Shown here in pieces: positions 5,568 through 7,881 of a stretch of DNA of 7,881 nucleotides. Source of the stretch: Gammaproteobacteria bacterium (GTDB taxonomy: Bacteria; Pseudomonadota; Gammaproteobacteria; Pseudomonadales; Azotimanducaceae_A). Every line of letters begins with the position of its first letter. The stretch's first letter is position 1. Below the pieces are notes generated by a model. That model was not told the DNA's origin. It did not search any database and was given only the letters and a program-made list of their open reading frames with translations. The stretch spans positions 1-7,881 of the forward strand of contig JAPOON010000059.1 of assembly GCA_026713405.1 (NCBI GenBank), read 5' to 3'. A program made the position numbers and the translations under genes.

Positions 5568-6938
5568 TCAGCGAATGCCGATGTATCCGAAGCGTCCCGA
5601 CCGGTAGACCCTCAGCAGAATCTGCTCGGTGCTCATCCGCGCCGCCTCGCGCAGGTTGCGCAGGTCGCGGATGGCCTGACGGTTTGCTTCAACGATTACG
5701 TCACCCGGCCGCAAGCCCGCCCGGGCCGCCTTGCTGTCGGCTTCCACGCCGGTCACCAGCACCCCGGCGCCAACCTCTTCCTGATCGCGGAAGTTCTGCA
5801 ACTCGGTGCCGGAGAGGCGCCGGTCGATTCGGGAGCCCCGCACCTTCTCGAGATCGTCCTCCTTGACATCGAGTTCCAGGTCCCTGGACTTGCCGTCCCG
5901 CAGCACCGCCAGGTCGACCTTGTCGCCGATGAATATGGTCGCAGTCTGGCTCTTGAACTCGTCAACGTTGCTGACTTCACGGTCGCGCACCCGGGTAATG
6001 ATGTCGCCCGCCTCCAGGCCCGCGGCTTCCGCCGAGCTTTCCGGCATCACCTCAACCACCAGTACGCCTTCCCGATAGTCGACGTCGAAGGCCTCTGCCA
6101 ATTCGACCGCCAGGTCCTGGACGACGATGCCCAGGTGACCGCGCCGTACTTCGCCGTGGTCGATGAGTTGCCCCATGACGGCCCGGACCATGTTTGCAGG
6201 AATGGCAAAGCCAATGCCGACATTCCCGCCTGACGGGGCAAAGATTGCCGTATTGATGCCCACCAGGCTGCCGTTCAGGTCCACCAGCGCGCCACCGGAA
6301 TTGCCCGGGTTGATGGAGGCATCGGTCTGAATGAAGTCCTCGTATCCCTCGATGCCCAGGCCGCTGCGGCCGAGCGCGCTGATGATGCCGCTGGTGACCG
6401 TCTGGTTGAGCCCGAACGGGTTGCCAATCGCCACCACGAAGTCGCCGACGCGCAGGTTGTCGGAATCTGCAAACCCGATCTCCTCCAGTTCATCCGGGTC
6501 CACCTTCAATACCGCCAGGTCGACCTGGGGATCGCTGCCCACCATCGTCGCCTCCAGCAGCCGGCCATCGGCGAGGGTCACATCGATGTTGTCGGCGCGC
6601 TGCACGACGTGGTTGTTGGTGACGATGTACCCGCCTTCCGCATCCACCACCACGCCGCTGCCCGCACTGCGGGTCTGGCGGTACCGCTGCCGGTCCGGCA
6701 CGTTGAAAAAGCGGCGGAAGAAGGGGTCTTCGAAGAGGGGGTTCCGCACCGGCACAGTGGTGGACGTGGCGATGTTCACCACGGCGGGATTGACCCGGTC
6801 GAGCATGGGCGCCAGCGTTGGCAGCGCCTCGCCGCCCGGCAGTTCAAGTGGCAGTGCCGCGTATGCCGGCTTGCCCGCGCCTGCGGGCAATGCCAAGGTC
6901 GCCGCCACGAGCGTTGCAGCCAGAAAATTACGATGCAT
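5568..6938 (-). CDS. degQ: Periplasmic serine endoprotease of the HtrA/Deg family, DegQ-like
   Basis: Encodes 456 residues from ATG 6938. The frame is open for 49 more codons upstream, but those cross the tRNA gene and are not protein. A signal peptide occupies about residues 1-28 (MHRNFLAATL... to AYA), giving a periplasmic enzyme that degrades or chaperones misfolded envelope proteins. The trypsin-like domain carries the full triad H110 (TNNHVV), D140 (QVDLAVL) and S214 (NPGNSGGAL), so it should be active. Two PDZ domains follow, about 265-358 (RRGHLGI to LELDV) and 375-452 (ending near the C-terminus). The LA-loop region (about 63-90) is short and lacks the long glutamine-rich insertion of DegP, which is why DegQ is preferred. 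Length fits DegQ. The Shine-Dalgarno is poor. The gene lies 46 bp behind tRNA-Gly on the same strand and may share its transcript or have its own promoter inside the tRNA region. Confidence 0.93.
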   Translation of the reverse strand: MHRNFLAATLVAATLALPAGAGKPAYAALPLELPGGEALPTLAPMLDRVNPAVVNIATSTTVPVRNPLFEDPFFRRFFNVPDRQRYRQTRSAGSGVVVDAEGGYIVTNNHVVQRADNIDVTLADGRLLEATMVGSDPQVDLAVLKVDPDELEEIGFADSDNLRVGDFVVAIGNPFGLNQTVTSGIISALGRSGLGIEGYEDFIQTDASINPGNSGGALVDLNGSLVGINTAIFAPSGGNVGIGFAIPANMVRAVMGQLIDHGEVRRGHLGIVVQDLAVELAEAFDVDYREGVLVVEVMPESSAEAAGLEAGDIITRVRDREVSNVDEFKSQTATIFIGDKVDLAVLRDGKSRDLELDVKEDDLEKVRGSRIDRRLSGTELQNFRDQEEVGAGVLVTGVEADSKAARAGLRPGDVIVEANRQAIRDLRNLREAARMSTEQILLRVYRSGRFGYIGIR

Positions 6939-6960
6939 CCGTGTTACCCGTTCGCCCGCA

Positions 6961-6974
6961 GGGCTGTTCAGCCC
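6961..6974 (-). promoter_or_regulatory. Hairpin GGGCT-GAAC-AGCCC between tRNA-Gly and degQ
   Basis: A perfect 5-bp stem with a 4-base loop sits 10 nt beyond the tRNA CCA end and about 22 nt before the degQ start codon. No U-run follows it, so it is not a standard terminator. It could stop exonucleases after tRNA processing, slow transcription, or mean nothing. Confidence 0.3.
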
Positions 6975-6984
6975 CGAATTGTAT

Positions 6985-7060
6985 TGGAGCGGGAAACGGG
7001 ACTCGAACCCGCGACAGCTTGCTTGGGAAGCAAGGGCTCTACCAACTGAGCTATTCCCGC
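6985..7060 (-). tRNA. tRNA-Gly, anticodon CCC
   Basis: The minus strand folds as a complete 76-nt cloverleaf. The acceptor GCGGGAA pairs with TTCCCGC; D stem GCTC pairs with GAGC around AGTTGGTA; anticodon stem CTTGC pairs with GCAAG around loop TTCCCAA, giving anticodon CCC; the variable loop is CTGTC; T stem GCGGG pairs with CCCGT (one G-U) around TTCGAGT. Discriminator base T73 is as expected for bacterial glycine tRNAs, and CCA is encoded (6985-6987). It reads GGG codons. This isoacceptor is dispensable where a UCC anticodon exists and fits a GC-rich genome. Translating this strand yields the well-known spurious peptide VGRALASQASCRGFESR. Confidence 0.96.
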
Positions 7061-7124
7061 AGAAAGCGTTACCGCGAGCCGGCACAGGCGTCTCGATTGC
7101 TCCGGCTCGGGAAGGCGTGCCCGC

Positions 7125-7130
7125 ATTCTA
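7125..7130 (-). promoter_or_regulatory. TAGAAT, possible -10 element upstream of tRNA-Gly
   Basis: TAGAAT matches the sigma-70 -10 consensus at four of six positions and lies about 65 bp before the tRNA 5' end, the right direction for tRNA-Gly and perhaps degQ. No well-placed -35 is visible; the nearest TTGCCG is 24 bp away, too far. The remainder of the 164-bp gap 7061-7224 shows nothing else I can name. Confidence 0.2.
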
Positions 7131-7224
7131 ATGCATTCGCCGTCAGCGGTGCGACGGCAACGGCCACCGTTTCAGGCCAGCTATTCGCGGAAGGGAACCT
7201 CACACGGGTCAAGTACGCAGCCGG

Positions 7225-7881
7225 TCACTGTTTGCTCGTCGGACTGGGGCATTGCCCCTCCAGCACGGTGCGAAAGACATCCGTATCCACGTTCCCGCCG
7301 GTGAGAATCGCCGCGACCCGCCGGCCCTGCTGCCGCCTTCGTTCCTGCATCAGCGCGGCGAACGCAGCGGCGCCCGCCCCCTCCGCAACGTTATGGGTGT
7401 CGGCATAGAGGGCGCGCATCGAGGCGGCGATTTCCTCCTCGGTGACCTGAACGACCCGCGCGGCGCCGCTGCTGATGATGGCGAAGGGCTCCGGCATCGG
7501 CACCCGGCAAGCCATGCCGTCGGCAAAGGTATCCGCGGAGTTGGTCTCGACAATCTGCCCCGCGGCCAGGCTCAGGGCCACGGCCGGCGCTTCCGCCGCC
7601 ACTACGCCGACGATCTCCGTGGTCAGCCCCAGCAGGTCGCGCGTGCGGATGAGCCCGCAGATTCCCGAGCCCATGCCGATGGGCACGTACACGGCATCGA
7701 GATCCTCGAGCGCGCGGAACAGTTCCAGGGCGTAAGTCGCCACGCCCTTCACCAGGGCCGGATGAAAAGACGGCGCGAACAGCAGCCCCTCCTGTTCGGC
7801 GCGCCGCCCGGCTTCCACCCTCGCCACGTCGAAATCGCGGCCGTGCACGACGACGTCGGCCCCCCAGCCCCGCATCGCCGC
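7225..7881 (-). CDS. PLP-dependent serine/threonine dehydratase, C-terminal part
   Basis: 218 residues are visible and the N-terminus lies beyond the right edge, including the region of the PLP-binding lysine. The family (fold type II, threonine ammonia-lyase/serine dehydratase) deaminates L-threonine or L-serine to a 2-oxo acid. Seen here, numbering from the window edge: MRGWGADVVVHG (3-14), the family's M-R-x-x-G-A-x-V; SFHPALVKGVATYALELF (38-55); the phosphate-binding glycine loop in VPIGMGSGICGL (66-77); AEGAGAAAFAAL (165-176); and the closing TGGNVD (193-198). It ends shortly after GNVD with no ACT regulatory domain, so it is the short, catabolic-type architecture rather than feedback-regulated biosynthetic IlvA. 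The glycine loop differs from the common GGGGL, so related activities such as hydroxy-amino-acid or ectoine-pathway dehydratases cannot be excluded. It ends 164 bp before the tRNA on the same strand. Confidence 0.87.
   Translation of the reverse strand, partial: AAMRGWGADVVVHGRDFDVARVEAGRRAEQEGLLFAPSFHPALVKGVATYALELFRALEDLDAVYVPIGMGSGICGLIRTRDLLGLTTEIVGVVAAEAPAVALSLAAGQIVETNSADTFADGMACRVPMPEPFAIISSGAARVVQVTEEEIAASMRALYADTHNVAEGAGAAAFAALMQERRRQQGRRVAAILTGGNVDTDVFRTVLEGQCPSPTSKQ

Noticed and set aside
6985..7060. tRNA 3' end as an integration (att) site
   Set aside because: No second copy of the tRNA 3' sequence and no integrase gene are in the window.
6331..7131. Plus-strand open frame (266 codons) across degQ and the tRNA
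   Set aside because: It includes translated antisense tRNA and serine-rich low-complexity sequence opposite the protease domain.

Overview
The window is GC-rich (well above 60% by eye) and densely coded on both strands. The gene set includes a DegQ-type HtrA protease with two PDZ domains, a YhhQ/VUT-family transporter and a bacterial tRNA-Gly with encoded CCA. Together these suggest a chromosomal segment of a Pseudomonadota bacterium, most likely a gammaproteobacterium. No gene identifies a genus. I see no insertion sequence, phage gene, CRISPR array or toxin-antitoxin pair.

Layout, left to right. (1) The 3' end of a HAD-superfamily hydrolase (+) enters from the left edge. (2) After a 139-bp gap come two translationally coupled plus-strand genes: a COG0720 (6-pyruvoyl-tetrahydropterin synthase/QueD-fold) protein and a short-chain dehydrogenase/reductase, overlapping as ATGA. 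(3) Three minus-strand genes face them. Read in transcription order these are a secreted P1-nuclease/phospholipase-C-fold protein, a luciferase-like flavin-dependent oxidoreductase and a YhhQ-type transporter; the last two overlap as TTGA. The transporter ends only 10 bp from the SDR, tail to tail. (4) A zinc-dependent medium-chain alcohol dehydrogenase (+) is divergent from the P1/PLC-like gene across a 58-bp spacer. (5) Convergent with it is degQ (-), preceded by tRNA-Gly(CCC) on the same strand. (6) The right edge holds the C-terminal two thirds of a PLP-dependent serine/threonine dehydratase (-).

There is no gene-free stretch longer than 300 bp. The largest gaps are 7061-7224 (164 bp), 177-315 (139 bp) and 5438-5567 (130 bp). 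I see no convincing canonical terminator in any of them.

How the genes fit together: most look like unrelated housekeeping or general metabolic functions. The possible exception is the left half. A COG0720 enzyme that keeps its zinc ligands but has lost the usual catalytic Cys, His and pterin-anchoring Glu is coupled to an NADPH-type SDR. This resembles the PTPS plus sepiapterin-reductase logic of reduced-pterin synthesis, but with a changed active site. A gene for a possible 7-deazapurine transporter lies next door on the opposite strand. This module and the P1/PLC-fold protein with one missing metal ligand are the two points most worth testing. The rest is ordinary.
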